Positions 1 to 11,394 of a stretch of 64,000 nt of DNA are shown here, in pieces. The position numbers and the translations under genes are program-made. The notes under the pieces were generated by a model. That model saw only the letters and a list, made by a program, of their open reading frames with translations. It made no database searches and had not been told where the DNA came from. The stretch spans positions 19,611,606 to 19,675,605 of the forward strand of contig NC_034009.1 of the NCBI RefSeq assembly GCF_000346465.2, in the 5' to 3' direction. Position 1 is the stretch's first letter; the number at the start of each line of letters is the position of its first letter. Origin of the DNA: Prunus persica. Lineage: Eukaryota > Streptophyta > Magnoliopsida > Rosales > Rosaceae.

Positions 1-597
1 TTATTTGGAAGGAAGTTATTTTTTTCCCAAATTGTAGAGATTGAGTCAATTAGGAATTTGATTGGGATCAAATATTGATAATGATATGTCCAAAATAAGA
101 TAATATCCTGAATTGGTGATATGATGTTTTTAAATATGATAATATCCCTATTTTTATTATCAATTAATTTGCCAAATAAATGGGCTCAATTAATTGACCT
201 ATAAGATATTCTTCTTTTACATGTAGCGCCTTGTGATTAGAAGCAGAATATATGCTCCCACAATATATATATATTATATCATTTATAATACATATGCACA
301 TATACATGAAACTTTAAGTTTTTAATTTGTGCTATATAAATCGAATCGAGAACTACAGTTCTTGAATAATTTAATTATAAACTTTGGTTTTTGTCACCAT
401 TTAATTAATTTTGTTGTCAGAATTTTAGGTTGTGAACTTCAAGTTCATGCTCCTTTTTGTATTTATTTATTTATTTAATAAATATATATCTCCTCAAGGT
501 TTTGGGTTTGAGGACTTCAATATAGATCTGTCTAGCTTAGAACTTCGGGTTCTAATGATCACGGGATTACATTGAGGACTTTATGTACTTACATAAA
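1..597. other. AT-rich non-coding flank
   Basis: No gene is visible. The stretch is AT-rich and contains imperfect palindromes such as GAACTTCAAGTTC (434-446) and TAGAACTTCGGGTTCTA (538-554). Motifs of the same style recur inside the LTR element at 36.6-37.7 kb, so this may be decayed retroelement sequence. That link is inference from motif style only. Confidence 0.4.
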
Positions 598-935
598 ACA
601 CGACGGTAAATCCCCATCGTCTATTATTTATAAAGACGACGCTTTTACTCAAAACTGTCGTCTATTATATGTAAAGATGACAGTTCTTTGAAAGAAATGT
701 CATATATTAGACGTAAAGACGACCTTTTTTTTTTTGAAAGAACTGCCATCTATTAGATGTAAAGATGATGGTTATCACTGTGGTCGTGTTGTTATATAGA
801 CGACGGTTTTTTTGAAGAACTGTTGTCGTTTTGTTATATAGACGACGTTTTGTGACAAAAAATTGTCGTTGTTTAGGGATAAGGACAACGTTTTATTAGA
901 ACCGTCGTTAATTGTAGGCAAAATACAATGGTTTT
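598..935. repeat. GACGACGG-type short inverted repeats, transposon subterminal remnant
   Basis: The motif GACGACGGTTTT and its complement AACCGTCGTC recur about every 30-50 bases in alternating orientation, separated by TATTATATGTAAAGA-like spacers. Clustered short repeats in both orientations are typical of the subterminal regions of CACTA-like DNA transposons. No terminal CACTA motif or transposase is attached, so I call it a remnant. It abuts the left end of the Mutator-like element at 943. Confidence 0.5.
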
Positions 936-942
936 TATTTAA

Positions 943-1672
943 GGGAAATAACTTAAAATACCACCCATTTAATAATTTTTTTAGGAAAATACCACCCATC
1001 CCTTAAAATTTTAAAACTGCCACCTATAAATACATGTTTATTGTCGACTGATTCTACCCGTATCATTTTTTCAGAAATTGGGTTCTCTCTCAACTCTCAT
1101 GGCTCTGTCTTTCTCTTCACCTCGTCTCTCTCTGTCGCTCAACTCTCTCCCTCGTGTAACTCTCTCTCTCTCTTTCTCCGACACAGTTGTCTTCCTCCCT
1201 CAGCAGTGTTTGTTCATTCAAGCTTAACTCCACGGTTCACATCCACAAGGTGCTGTTCATCTTCCTTTTCTTAGAACTTTGGGGTTTTTGTCAATTTGGT
1301 TTATAGTGTATGGATTTGTATGAAATTAATTTAGGGGTTTCTTCGAAATTGGTTTAGGGTTTTAGGGTTTAGGGCTCTGAAATTGGTTTAGGGTTGATGG
1401 GTTTCTATGAAATTGGTTTAGGGGTTTCTTCGAAATTGGTTTAGGGTTTAAGGGTTCCTTGGCACACCACATCTTTCTTACTGAGCGTTGGTTTTTAGAT
1501 GCTTGTTTAACTGCAAACTTGCATTCTCTTTTGTTAAGTGGAATGAATTTGAGACGTGTACTATATTTTAACCTAAGCAATGACATTCTCAGCTTGTATA
1601 ACTATCTACTAATATCTATTATATTATAGCATGGGTTCGTTCGAGTGCTTAATGGTGTTTATCATGTTTACA
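943..1672 (+). repeat. left terminal inverted repeat of the MULE
   Basis: This is the inverted partner of 9325-10054; the match ends at CATGTTTACA. It contains a TATA-like CTATAAATAC (1024-1033), a CT-rich stretch, and a series of TTTAGGG / GGTTTAGGG telomere-like heptamers (about 1331-1460). A 78-codon frame without an ATG (1041-1274) is conserved in both repeats, ending in matching LPPSAV and SLTPRFTSTR segments. Confidence 0.85.
1024..1033 (+). promoter_or_regulatory. TATA-like box in the left inverted repeat
   Basis: CTATAAATAC is followed by a CT-rich leader and is conserved in the right repeat (9965-9974, minus). Both copies point into the element, as expected for MULE repeats that carry promoters. 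Activity is inferred. Confidence 0.4.
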
Positions 1673-2384
1673 GTCAACTGGGTAATAACTCACACCCATT
1701 CTCGCTCGCTCGCAACCACTCTTCACAAAAATCAAACTCTTCATTTTGTCACAGAACGTTTGGGCTTTGTTCACCTATGTCTGGGTAAGTCCCAACTATC
1801 TTTATTTTTTGATGAGATTTTAGCTCTGGGCTTTGTGATTTCTACAAGAATTAATTCCACAATGTTCTAATTTTACTTGTTCAAATCAAAGCAAAGGAAG
1901 GGACGTTGTTTTTGGATAGGTAATTGTAAAAAACGACTTGTGGAATCTGCATGCTTATAATCAAAATTTGCAGATTGTCAATGGTCCACAGTCCACATTT
2001 GACACCGAGAACGCCTCAGACACTACTGCCATCACTCTCCATATCTCAGTAGCTTGTTTCTTCATAAGACAAATCATTATCTCAATCCAATGACCTGGCC
2101 CTTCCCCGACATCGGCCAAAGAATCATGTTGGCAATGTTGTTTATTGATTCTAAAAAGAGAAGGAAAATATCAACAAGTCAAAGAACGTGGACTTATTTT
2201 AGGGGAAGAGCCAGAGGAAAAAAAAAAACAATCAAATCACGAATGGAAGCATGTAGCTTTCAAAGGAAGATTAAGCATTACAGTAGCTATTAAAAGATAT
2301 TTTTAGTTGAGGAAGGAGATTTCTCTTCCTCTGTTTGTTTAGTTAGAGCTTTTGGCTTGACTGCCAACGTGGTTATGGAGGAAG

Positions 2385-2485
2385 AAAGTTGGAAACCCGA
2401 GTAGTAGATGCGGGCCCAATAGTCATATACCTTCGAGTGACAGGTATGAAATTTCGAGGACGAAATTTTTATAAGGGGGGTAGAT
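2385..2485 (+). pseudogene. degenerate C-terminal end of a Ty3-gypsy polyprotein plus polypurine tract
   Basis: In one frame the sequence reads WKPE, then MRAQ, then NFEDEIFIRGVD, with several stops between. The ending NFEDEIF followed by a G-rich tract (AAGGGGGGTAGA) directly before an LTR starting TGTAACGACC is the usual end of plant chromovirus (Tekay/Del-like) pol genes. That identification rests on family knowledge; the stops and the junction are seen directly. The rest of the element is absent to the left. Confidence 0.65.
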
Positions 2486-4695
2486 TGTAACGACCCAGCT
2501 CTTCCCTGACTTGGCCGCCACTCCAGCCGCCGGAAAAAGGTGATTTTTAGGCCGGTTTTCGCTCGAACTTTGCCGGCTCCGATCTCTCTCCGTTGGCCAC
2601 CATTGTTGGCAATCAAGGTATGGAAATTCATCCATTCTTCATAATCTAGCTGATGGTTGGGTAGGATTGCATCAATTTTGAACATAGGTAGCTTGATTTT
2701 TGAACTGGATTTCGACCGGTTTTGGGAACGAGATTCCAGGCACTTCCGGTCAGTTTTTGGGGTGGGTCCAAAACAAAAGTGACTCCAAATAGGGTGTTAA
2801 ACCTAGGGTAGGAAACCTTGAGCTGCGATTTTTAAATTTTCCGGCCATGCGTAATCGCTTTGGACACCCAAGCACTGCCGGCGCGTGGACACTGTAGAAA
2901 AGGGGCATTGTGTCCCGATGCGAATCCCTTGTTGTCTCTAGCGCGTAGGTGTGCTCGAATTTCAATTTGGATACCGTTTGAGTCTCGAACGGATATCGCA
3001 TATTGTGTGTTATCCGAGTTCGATAGGTTTGAACCGTTGGATAGTCTTAAATTTAATATTTGTTAATTTAGGAATTTCTAGGATCGTATAGGAATTCACA
3101 GATCGTGAATCGGAGCCCCGGATGTTCAGATTTAATAACTTAAAGTTTATGTTTTACAATAACCGTCCGATTGTGCGATTGCGAGCGATTCGACCGTTCG
3201 ATCGGGACCAAACTTACGGGACGTGTATTCTAAACCTTGTAGAACCCATAGGAACTTTCATATTAGAATTTAGAGGTCGTGGGCCCGTTTGACCAAGTAT
3301 GGGATAGTTTGACCCTTGGTTGACCGTGAGTCTTCCGAGATAGCTTTACCTTCCTAGGAGGATTATAATGACCCTAGTGACAGGTCTTGAGCGTTGTTGA
3401 GTTATGTTGACTATGTTGAGATTTTTAGAGTGTTTATTATTATCGTAGGAAACTCTTGGATATTATTTTAACAATTGAAATTATGGAATGATTGATTATG
3501 GGTTAATTGAGTTGGGTGAGTTATGAAAGTGAGCTTTGGGTTCGGCTATGACTTTAGTGAATGGACTTTATTTTTATTTTAAATAGCATGGCTTTGTGAT
3601 GGAATTTTATGCATGTGAATTTAATGGTTTATTGAAATTCATTTTATATTTAATAATTAAATTTAGTATTTTTGGTAAAGTATTGGTGATGTGTGGGGTA
3701 CTTGGGATATTGTTGTGAGGTTATGGAAAGAAAAGAGTTTAGAATGTCAGTTTGAAGTGCTATACGCACTACCCTATGTACCTCCCCTGATATGGATTAC
3801 ACTGTGTAAGTACCATCTTGTGATTGTTAGGTCTCACGTGGCGTAGGATTTTCCGGCGTGAGGACAAACCCCATACGTGGCGTTGGATATTCCGGCGTAT
3901 GGGGAGATGATATGATTGTTAGGTTACATGTGGCGTAGGATTTTTCGGAGTGCCGACAGACCCCATATGTGGTGTTGGATATTCTGGCGTATAGGGAGAT
4001 TTTATGATTGTTAGGTCTCACACGTGTCATGGGATTCTTCCGGCGTGTGAGACAGGCCCCATGAATTTTCCGGCGTATGGGAAGATTATGTGATTAACAT
4101 GGAGATGAATAAAGGTTTTGTGGATGGTTGGAATCAGAATTTAGTACGAAGAACTACGTGTGGCTTGATCCCTCAGTAAGGGTACGTAGGCAGCCTAGGG
4201 TTGTGTCCAGGTGCAGCCGCGAGTCAAACTTTTATTGAGTGTGGTGCAGACCTTGTCGTTGGTCCTGAAATTCGGGTGAGAACGAAATGTGATTGTGTTA
4301 GGAAGTTAAAACCTCGTATGTTGGAATTCGGAAAGTTAGATGATGTGAGTTGCGTTTGGTATTCATACTTCTGATTTGAGTTTATTATTTGCGTTGCTTA
4401 AGGCAATATTTGGTTAAGGGCTTTATTGGTAGTTTGGTTTCGCTTCGGTTTATGAGAGGGGCGAAGGCCGAGTTTGTGAATTGCATGAAATTATCTTATG
4501 CATGATGCCAGTTGTGGATGTTAAATGTGTTTTATGCAGATTTAAATTTTTGGGATTTTTCAAATTATAGGAGAGACCCTGCCAAAATTTTGGTAGAAAG
4601 TCTTAGTCTTTAGTAAGTGGGCCCTGCATCGGGTGATAGTCGAATTTCCATAGGATTCGTCTCGGGTTTTGGGAAATTCTGGGCGGGTCCTGTCA
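2486..4695 (+). mobile_element. gypsy-type 3' LTR (2.2 kb)
   Basis: It starts TGTAACGACCC directly after the polypurine tract and ends GGGTCCTGTCA. It is homologous to LTRs at 40225-45967, 42240-44725, 49671-51958, 56539-58236 and 61405-64000. Shared landmarks are a splice-donor-like AGGTATGG (2616-2623), the pair of genomic-looking blocks around 2760-2900, the ACGTGGC tandem array (3829-4085), and the GTACGTAGGCAGCC motif near 4180. It lies inside the MULE. The missing 5' part means the remainder was deleted before or after MULE movement. The bases after the LTR are CTCAA; no left partner is available to test as a target duplication. Confidence 0.75.
3829..4085 (+). repeat. tandem ~93-bp array with ACGTGGC cores inside the LTR
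   Basis: Three degenerate units begin near 3829, 3922 and 4013. Each carries two sites of the type CACGTGGCGTAGG and ATACGTGGCGTTGG followed by CCGGCG. Better-preserved arrays of the same unit lie at 43735-44290 (six units) and 51163-51625 (five units). Confidence 0.7.
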
Positions 4696-6152
4696 CTCAA
4701 GCTCTTTTCATAATTCTATCATCTGGTGAGTTCATTCAGTTCTCTTTTGAAAATTTATTTGAAGTCTTAGACATAGTTTTTGCTCTAAGTTTCCTTTTGA
4801 ATTATTGGTTAAAGTTTATTTATTTATAATTTTGGAATTGATGAGATATCTGATCAGGGCTTCAGCTTACCCTAATTTCTTTTTCTTTATTGTGATTGTG
4901 ATTTTAGCTAAGGATTGGGTGATGGGTTTTTGTTTTGGGTCATCTGATATGGTTTTGAGATTGGTTTCATTTCTATGATTTTGGTTAGTATTAAAGTAAA
5001 TAAATGAGTATTTCATTCTTGCGGTTTTTGTGGAGGTACATCATTGTATCATGCTTATTTTCTCTTCTGATGATATGATTGTATAATCTATTTGTTTGGT
5101 CAGGCTGGTTTGATGAGTGCATGACCTATGCTGAAAAGTGGCATAAAAAACTTCAAATGCAGAGCAATAGGCTCCAATAGGCTCCTTAAATACACAACTT
5201 TGCAGAGCAAAATGTTCTTTTAGATATAAAAAATGTTCGTTTGAATACAATAGTGGGGTAATAGTCTCTTTGAATACAATGATATAATAATAGGCTCTTC
5301 ATAAGTGGTATTGCTAGCAGCTAGTTATTAGTATTTGTGTCCAAGAAGACCCCATTTTGAGCACAAATTTGACAGAGTGGTTATAGAGAAAAGAGGTGCT
5401 AAGAAATTAGATATTCTGATTTGTTCAATTACATTGCACCTATCCTATTATAGTTACAGCTAACCTCAACTAGCTTACTGAACACTTCTAACTGATATAA
5501 CAGTTCTAACTTGCTTGGGTTTTTGTTAAATTGGTTTTGGCTGTAATTGCTTTGGGTTAGGTTTTTTGAATCTTCATGCTCATCCATCTGGGCTTTTACC
5601 AATTGCATTTAGATTGCTCTGGATATGTGAATCTTGAAACTTTGGATTTTCCATTTGATGTAGTCAGTGCTGTGTTAGAGTTGTATTGCTGTTGTGTTCC
5701 TGTTATTTTGCTGTGGTATTGCGGTTATATTGTGGTTATATTGTGGTTATATTGATGTTATATTGCTGTTATATTGCCATTGTATTGCCTGGTTATTGTG
5801 GTTGTATTGAGTTAATGAAATATTTTTTTTTCATGGTCAGAAATGGAGACAATTGTTATTCTGGTTTGCTACAATGGAAAATGGGTAACCTCAAAGAAGA
5901 TGTGCAAATACGAAGGGGGTGACTCAAAAGGCTTAAGGTGGTGTAGTTTGCAAGCCAATCAATTTGAAGCACCAACTAAATACCCAATATACTTCAGACA
6001 AGTTCCTACATATAACTGAAGCTTCCTACCATTTCTGCAGCATAGGCACCTTCTTAACGGGAAAGGTAATTATTCTTGCTATTATTGTTGTTTACAAGTG
6101 TTCATAACGTCAAATTGGAGACTGAATGTACCTTTATTTGTTTTTATGCAGT
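4696..6152. other. MULE interior, no gene recognised
   Basis: Mostly non-coding with short unsupported frames. The stretch 5690-5815 is built from loosely repeated TATTGY units (for example TTGTGGTTATATTG). The same composition returns downstream at 6940-7160, so the small gene is flanked on both sides by this low-complexity sequence. Confidence 0.4.
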
Positions 6153-6187
6153 ATGCAGCTGTGAATTGTTCCCACCGATACTTAAAG

Positions 6188-6788
6188 ATGTCGGATGTAC
6201 GCCCTCCAAACGAGCATGTTAGTAACCCGGGAGACCAGCCGTGGCATGTGTCGTTCCCATCTCCACCTCTAACTCCCAATCACGATCCCACTTCATCTGG
6301 AAGTGAGGCTGAGAGCAATGATCCACTTGACAAAATCTCTGCTGCCAAGCACGACCTCCAATATTTGTCTAAGGCAACATATTGGTGGGAGAGCAAATGT
6401 GATATTCATGGCCAAGTTATGGGAAACTTGGCCAACAAGTTTAACAAAGCATATGTTGGAGAAGTGAAGAAAACTCTAAAAGTAAAAAGACGGAGCAAAG
6501 AGTTAAGAGTCCCTCAAGTTAAAATTGGAAGAGACAAAGAAATATGTTGTCGAAAAATTCACAAAATCTGAAGAATATAACCATGACATGGTTGAATGTT
6601 TCAACAATGACTTCGAAATGCTCCGAGATTATGCTTCAGTCATCTCACCAGACTACAATTGGAGTGAAATTGATGTAGCTGGTATCTGGGAGGTGCTGAA
6701 TATTGGTGGAGAGGGAATGGCTCATTGTAGCCTCGTGCATGCAGTGAGGAGGAAGGCCAAAGACATGGATCTTTTGATGGACCTCTAG
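6188..6788 (+). CDS. unidentified small protein gene inside the MULE, two frames
   Basis: I do not recognise this gene. From the ATG at 6188 a Pro/Ser-rich N-terminus (MSDVRPPNEHVSNPGDQPW) leads into a charged, helical-looking segment (LANKFNKAYVGEVKKTL, then KVKRRSKELR). The frame then ends in a basic tail near 6571. A second frame, open from about 6507 to a TAG at 6788, continues with plausible protein (EETKKYVVEKFTKSEEYNHD, DYNWSEIDVAGIWEVLNIGG). The similar character of the two parts suggests one gene broken by a small indel or joined by a short intron near 6500-6525. TTTTTATGCAG at 6142-6152 resembles a 3' splice site, so an upstream exon may exist. Genes captured by MULEs (Pack-MULEs) are common in plants, which is one possible origin. 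No catalytic motif is visible. Confidence 0.4.
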
Positions 6789-9324
6789 TAAGGGTGTGTG
6801 CTGGTTTGGTCCATGTGGTGCTAGGTGATGTGATGTCAAACTGTTGCCTTACTTTTCCTTTTGCGGGATAGTATTGTTAAGGTTCGGTGACGATTTATTT
6901 TGCATGTCTAAACTGTAGTCTGCAATGGATGTGTGTGTATTGTATGTAGATTAACTTAATATTGCCATCCTATTGTATGTGTATTGTACTAATATTGCCT
7001 ATGTATTGTATAGATATTGTATGCATATTGCCACCCCATTATATGTATATTGTGATACTATTGCTGTCGTATTGTGGTTATATTGCCATAATATTGCCTC
7101 TCTAATGTATGTGTATTGGTCTAATGTTGCTATCCTATTGTATGTATATTGACTACGGCTCACCAATGGGTTTACGGTTTAGGCCCTACTTCATTCAAAA
7201 AGAAGACGACGAGGAGAAAGAAACAACGTGCCTTCCAAAAACAAGCAATCAGGTGCATCATAATTGCACCTTAAGACATTGTAGAAATTATTTTAAAAAA
7301 TAATAACAACTAAAAAATAATTTACAAAAAAAGGAAGGTATGAATAAATATGCAAATGCTTCGTGATGGGTTGAAGAAAAGGATGATTACATTTGGTGGT
7401 TTGATTATGTTTGGTGATACGATATGTTGTTCATCTTAATCTTCATATATGTAATTGTTGTATTAATAATTGACACAAATTCATCTCGTAATCATGCAAT
7501 TATTAAAGCTAAGTAAATGAAATTAAACAAAAGAAGATGCCCAAAATAAACAGAAACAACAATTTCTACCACCCTTTTATCGCTTCTGTATTGTTATTGT
7601 ATCACCAACGTATCACCAGTTTATTGAGTTTTAGATAGAAACGAATTGTGCACTTCCTCTGTTTTTCATTTTTGACATATGTCCATTGTTTGACCTCCAT
7701 TTTCCTATGAGAAAAACAAAGAACACATGAATTTAATTTGGAATGGATAGATAGCCCTGCATTAAACTTTTTGCCAAAAAAAAAAAGTAAACAGTAGAGC
7801 TTCTCCAAGCAAGCAAAGGCAGGATTAAGTTGATGACCATTAGTTCAAACATTATGTGATCTAATGGGGTTAACTAATTTTTGGAACAACTAATGAATCT
7901 TCAAAAAGATAAAGAACAACTAGTAAACTAATTTATGCAGTTTAACTTTGCACGGGTCACAGTGGTCAACATGATATTTGGTAACCATCTCTATACTTGT
8001 TGTATATTGCAGGCTTCTATGCATTCCAAACCTTCATTCTTCTGTTATAAAACTGTTAAATTACCATGATTTCTAACACATGGAAGTAAACAAACGAATC
8101 TGCACATTTATTTGTACATGCACACTGCTCATTGCGCATATGCGCATCTATTAATCACCACACCAATGTTTTAAAGATTGAGTCAGAGGGCAAAATGATT
8201 GATTGCATATTTCAAATTAGTCATCTGCTCATACGAACTTGGCCCTAAAACTGTACTAATGGTAAATATACTGACACAATAGCTATTAATGAAAAATTCT
8301 GAACAAACGAGGGACTTATTTTCTAACATTGTGGTGGAAGCGTGTTAAGTGATTTTTCACATTTGTTCATGGGGGTTAAGCATATCTTACCCCTTTCTAA
8401 ATAAAGAACTTCTCCCTTCTTCAAACGCGCAGAAGTATAAAGAGTTTTCTTCAAACCCTTTTCAGTAACAATGCTTATACTGTACTTAATCCTGAAGAAA
8501 TTAGAAAGAATGAACTTAGGAAGGTGCAATAATCATTGATGGATAGGGAAACAAGAAGAAAGAAAAAATGAGCAGCAAAACACATGGGATGAAGTAAAAA
8601 GAAGCAATATTTCTGTCAAAGTTTAAATTTTGAGAAGACTACAATAACAAAATTCCAAATCAGGTAACTTCATAAGCTGCGTCCTATTGGATTAGAGTGT
8701 TTGGTCCAGCTCTTTCTTATTGTAATTGGCTGTGGCTTTCTCATGAACGTATTGTGCATAGTCTTTAATAATCTTTTTTGAAAAAGGAAAAAAAAATAGT
8801 TCCCATTCTGCACACAATATGTTTGAGTGAAGCAATTAACATGCATTCCTAGGTTGAGGTGTTACAGACAACACAAAATGCAATTTTGAAAAGACAAGAA
8901 GTTTTTCCTACAACAGCACTAACACTGAGATTCAAGGATTATTCATTAGATGCCTTGAATGTCTGTAGCCCTGAAAATCAAGAGTTTTTTTTTAAATTTC
9001 TAAGAAAGAAAAGAAAACTTATATCGGATCCAAATAGAAAAGAGGTTCAGTGAGGTTCATCTTTAGTGGAAAGAAACCTCGTTTAACGTATATGGGGAAT
9101 AGAGTTCAAGAAAAACCAAAAGAATGTCTCCACAAACGAACAAATGAGAATCAACCTAGTGCAATATAATTAACCAAAAAAAATTATTATGAATGCATAA
9201 AACATAAGTCTGTATTGTAAAATGAACATATAACAAGGTGAGTCTTCAACAAATTATAAGTGGACAATTATTTTCAAACAATCTGACAGCTGCTTGAGAG
9301 AACTGAGGGAGTTAAAGCATGAGA
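6789..9324. other. MULE interior, non-coding
   Basis: No gene is supported. Positions 6940-7160 are a degenerate TATTG-rich repeat (TGTATGTGTATTG-like units). The rest is AT-rich with short chance frames, such as one at 8859-9053. Confidence 0.45.
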
Positions 9325-10054
9325 TGCAAACATGATAAACACCGTTAAGCACTCGAACGAATCCATTCTATAATATAATAGATATTATTAGATAGTTATA
9401 CATGCTGAGAATGTCATTACTTGGGTTAAAATATAGCACACGTCTCAAATTCATTCCACTTAACGAAAGAGAATACAAGTTTGTAGTAATACAAGCATCT
9501 AAAAACCAACGCTCAGCAGAATTAAAGGGTAAGAAAGATGTGGTGTACCAAGGAACCCCTAAACCCTAAACCAATTTCGAAGAAACCCCTAAACCAATTT
9601 CATAGAAACCCATAAACCCTAAACCAATTTCAGAGCAACCCCTAAACCCTAAAACCCTAAACCAATTTCATACAAATCCATGCACCATAAACCAAATTCA
9701 CAAAAACCCCAAATTTCTAAGAAAAGGAAGATGAACAGTACCTCGTGGATGTGAACCGTGGAGTTAAGCTTGGATGAACAGACACCGCTGAGGGAGGAAG
9801 ACGACTGCGTCGAAAAGAGAGAGAATTACATGAAAGAGAGAGCTGCGCAAGAGAGCTGAGCGACAGAGAGAGACGGGCCGAAGAGAGAGACAGAGCCAAG
9901 AGAGTTGAGGGATAACCCAATTTCTGAAAAAGTGATATGGGTGCAATCAGTCGACAATAAAGATGTATTTATAGGTGGTAATTTTAAAATTTTAAGGGAG
10001 GGGTGGTATTTTCAGAAAAAATTATAAAATGAGTGGCATTTTGAGCTATTTCCC
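9325..10054 (-). repeat. right terminal inverted repeat of the MULE
   Basis: Reverse complement of 943-1672, including the TATA-like site (9965-9974), the CT-rich leader and CCCTAAA-type telomere-like heptamers (9560-9670). It contains the minus-strand copy of the small conserved frame (9920-9717). Confidence 0.85.
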
Positions 10055-10910
10055 AATATCTTTTTGGCTACACGATCTACTGGACGGCCAAGATTCAAGG
10101 TCAGGAAAATGCAAGGAAGCATAAGGGAAAGAGGCATGAAAAGAAAGGGAAGAGACGAGCACAATGTCCAATGAAAAATGAAAAAGAAAAAAGAAGAAGA
10201 AAAACACAAGTCTTGTGTTATAAAATGTTCTAGTTATTACAATGAATTGTGGGGGTATCCTTATGAAGTATGCGTGTAATTTTTTTTTTTAAAAGGAAAA
10301 AGAAAAGGAATATCCTTAACATCATACTGTAGCGTTAAAGAAAAATGGAGACATATAGTGTGTAAAAAGATTACAAATTTATTGTAATCACCTTATCTAC
10401 CACTAGTTTTCTAAACGAAAAAATAATGCATTATTGAAAAGTTGATATAGATACAAATAATGCAGTGTGTCAAAGGACTATATATAATGCAGTTGTATGA
10501 AAGATGGATATCAAGACAAAGGGTTCTAATCAAGGGCCAAAAGCATAAGATATCATGTTTTTTTGTCGGTTTTGTAATGGGTATTTTTGTAACAAAGTGG
10601 GCTGGGCAGGTTTTGGGTTTTTTTTGAAAAATTGTGTTTGGGTATCTAGTAATATTATTGCAGTGGCTGTTTTTTAAGTTGTACAATTTTCAAGGGTTGT
10701 TTGTATTGGTAAGTCCATTGAATAGTCCAACTGGGCTGTTTTATAGAATTTGGATTGCCTAAAATTTTTCTATATTTTGGGATCAACGTTTGGGCTTAAA
10801 TGTGAAGCTCATATATTTTTCAGCCTTGTAAAGAGCTATCTCATATAAATACCTCTAATTTTTTTCAACGACCCGTGAGTATTTTATTTTGTGCACGAGT
10901 GGTTTGTGAT
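10055..10910. repeat. duplicated cluster-flank block
   Basis: The left part (about 10066-10217) matches 32187-32345, which lies 5' of the TNL gene. The right part (10218-10910) matches 55690-56418 with scattered substitutions and small indels, down to the shared ...GTTTGTGAT. No coding capacity is visible. This block shows that flanking DNA of the resistance cluster was duplicated before the CACTA insertion at 10911. Confidence 0.8.
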
Positions 10911-10925
10911 CACTACTACATTTTA

Positions 10926-11200
10926 CGATTTGCGCGACGAAGACAATTTCGTCGAGCAAAGTTGAATTTCGTCGCACAAAATCAAGCGCGACAGAAACTT
11001 CGTCGCGCGTAATCTGTCTCTCAAAGATCGTGAAGAAAGACTTTGCGCGACCGATTGTATTACTCGTCGCGCAATTTTGTGCGACGGTTACCCTTCGTTA
11101 CACCAAAGGTTACGAGACGGCGCAATAGTTCGTCGCACAAACTTATGCGCGACGAAAGAGAGTTCGTCGCGCAAAATTATCTTTCGTCGCGCAAAATTAA
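10926..11200. repeat. CACTA left subterminal repeats
   Basis: About ten copies of TTGCGCGACGAA-type motifs or their complement TTCGTCGCGCAA lie in alternating orientation within 275 bases. In CACTA elements such repeats are binding sites for TnpA. The same core recurs in the interior arrays at 14155-15395 and 16064-16285. Confidence 0.8.
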
Positions 11201-11394
11201 TATATATATATAATTATTATTTCATTTCAATATTACTTTTTATTTTATTTTATAAAAAAAATAAATTTGGTTTTTTTTTTGGATAATAAAATGAAATTCC
11301 AATAAATAAATAAAAAAGAATTGTAAAGAACATATTTATTATATAAAATAAATGTATACTGCAAGAGAAATATGTAAAAAATAATTATGAAAAA

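Larger units (their letters stand above)
943..10054. mobile_element. Mutator-like element (MULE) with 730-bp terminal inverted repeats
   Basis: The first 730 bases (943-1672) match the reverse complement of 9325-10054 almost throughout, beginning GGGAAATAACTTAAAATACC on the left and GGGAAATAGCTCAAAATGCC on the right. Long terminal inverted repeats starting with G-rich/A-rich sequence are typical of plant MULEs. No MuDR-type transposase, SWIM finger or DDE signature is visible inside, so the copy is non-autonomous or gutted. The interior holds a gypsy 3' end (2385-4695) and one small unidentified gene (6188-6788). I could not find a convincing 9-11 bp target duplication: the left flank is TTTATTTAA and the right flank AATATCTTT. 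The flanks differ in kind (transposon remnant versus resistance-gene flank), so one side may be rearranged. Confidence 0.75.

Noticed and set aside
1331..1460. TTTAGGG runs as a telomere or interstitial telomeric array
   Set aside because: The heptamers are interspersed with unrelated sequence and occur symmetrically in both MULE repeats, so they belong to the transposon.
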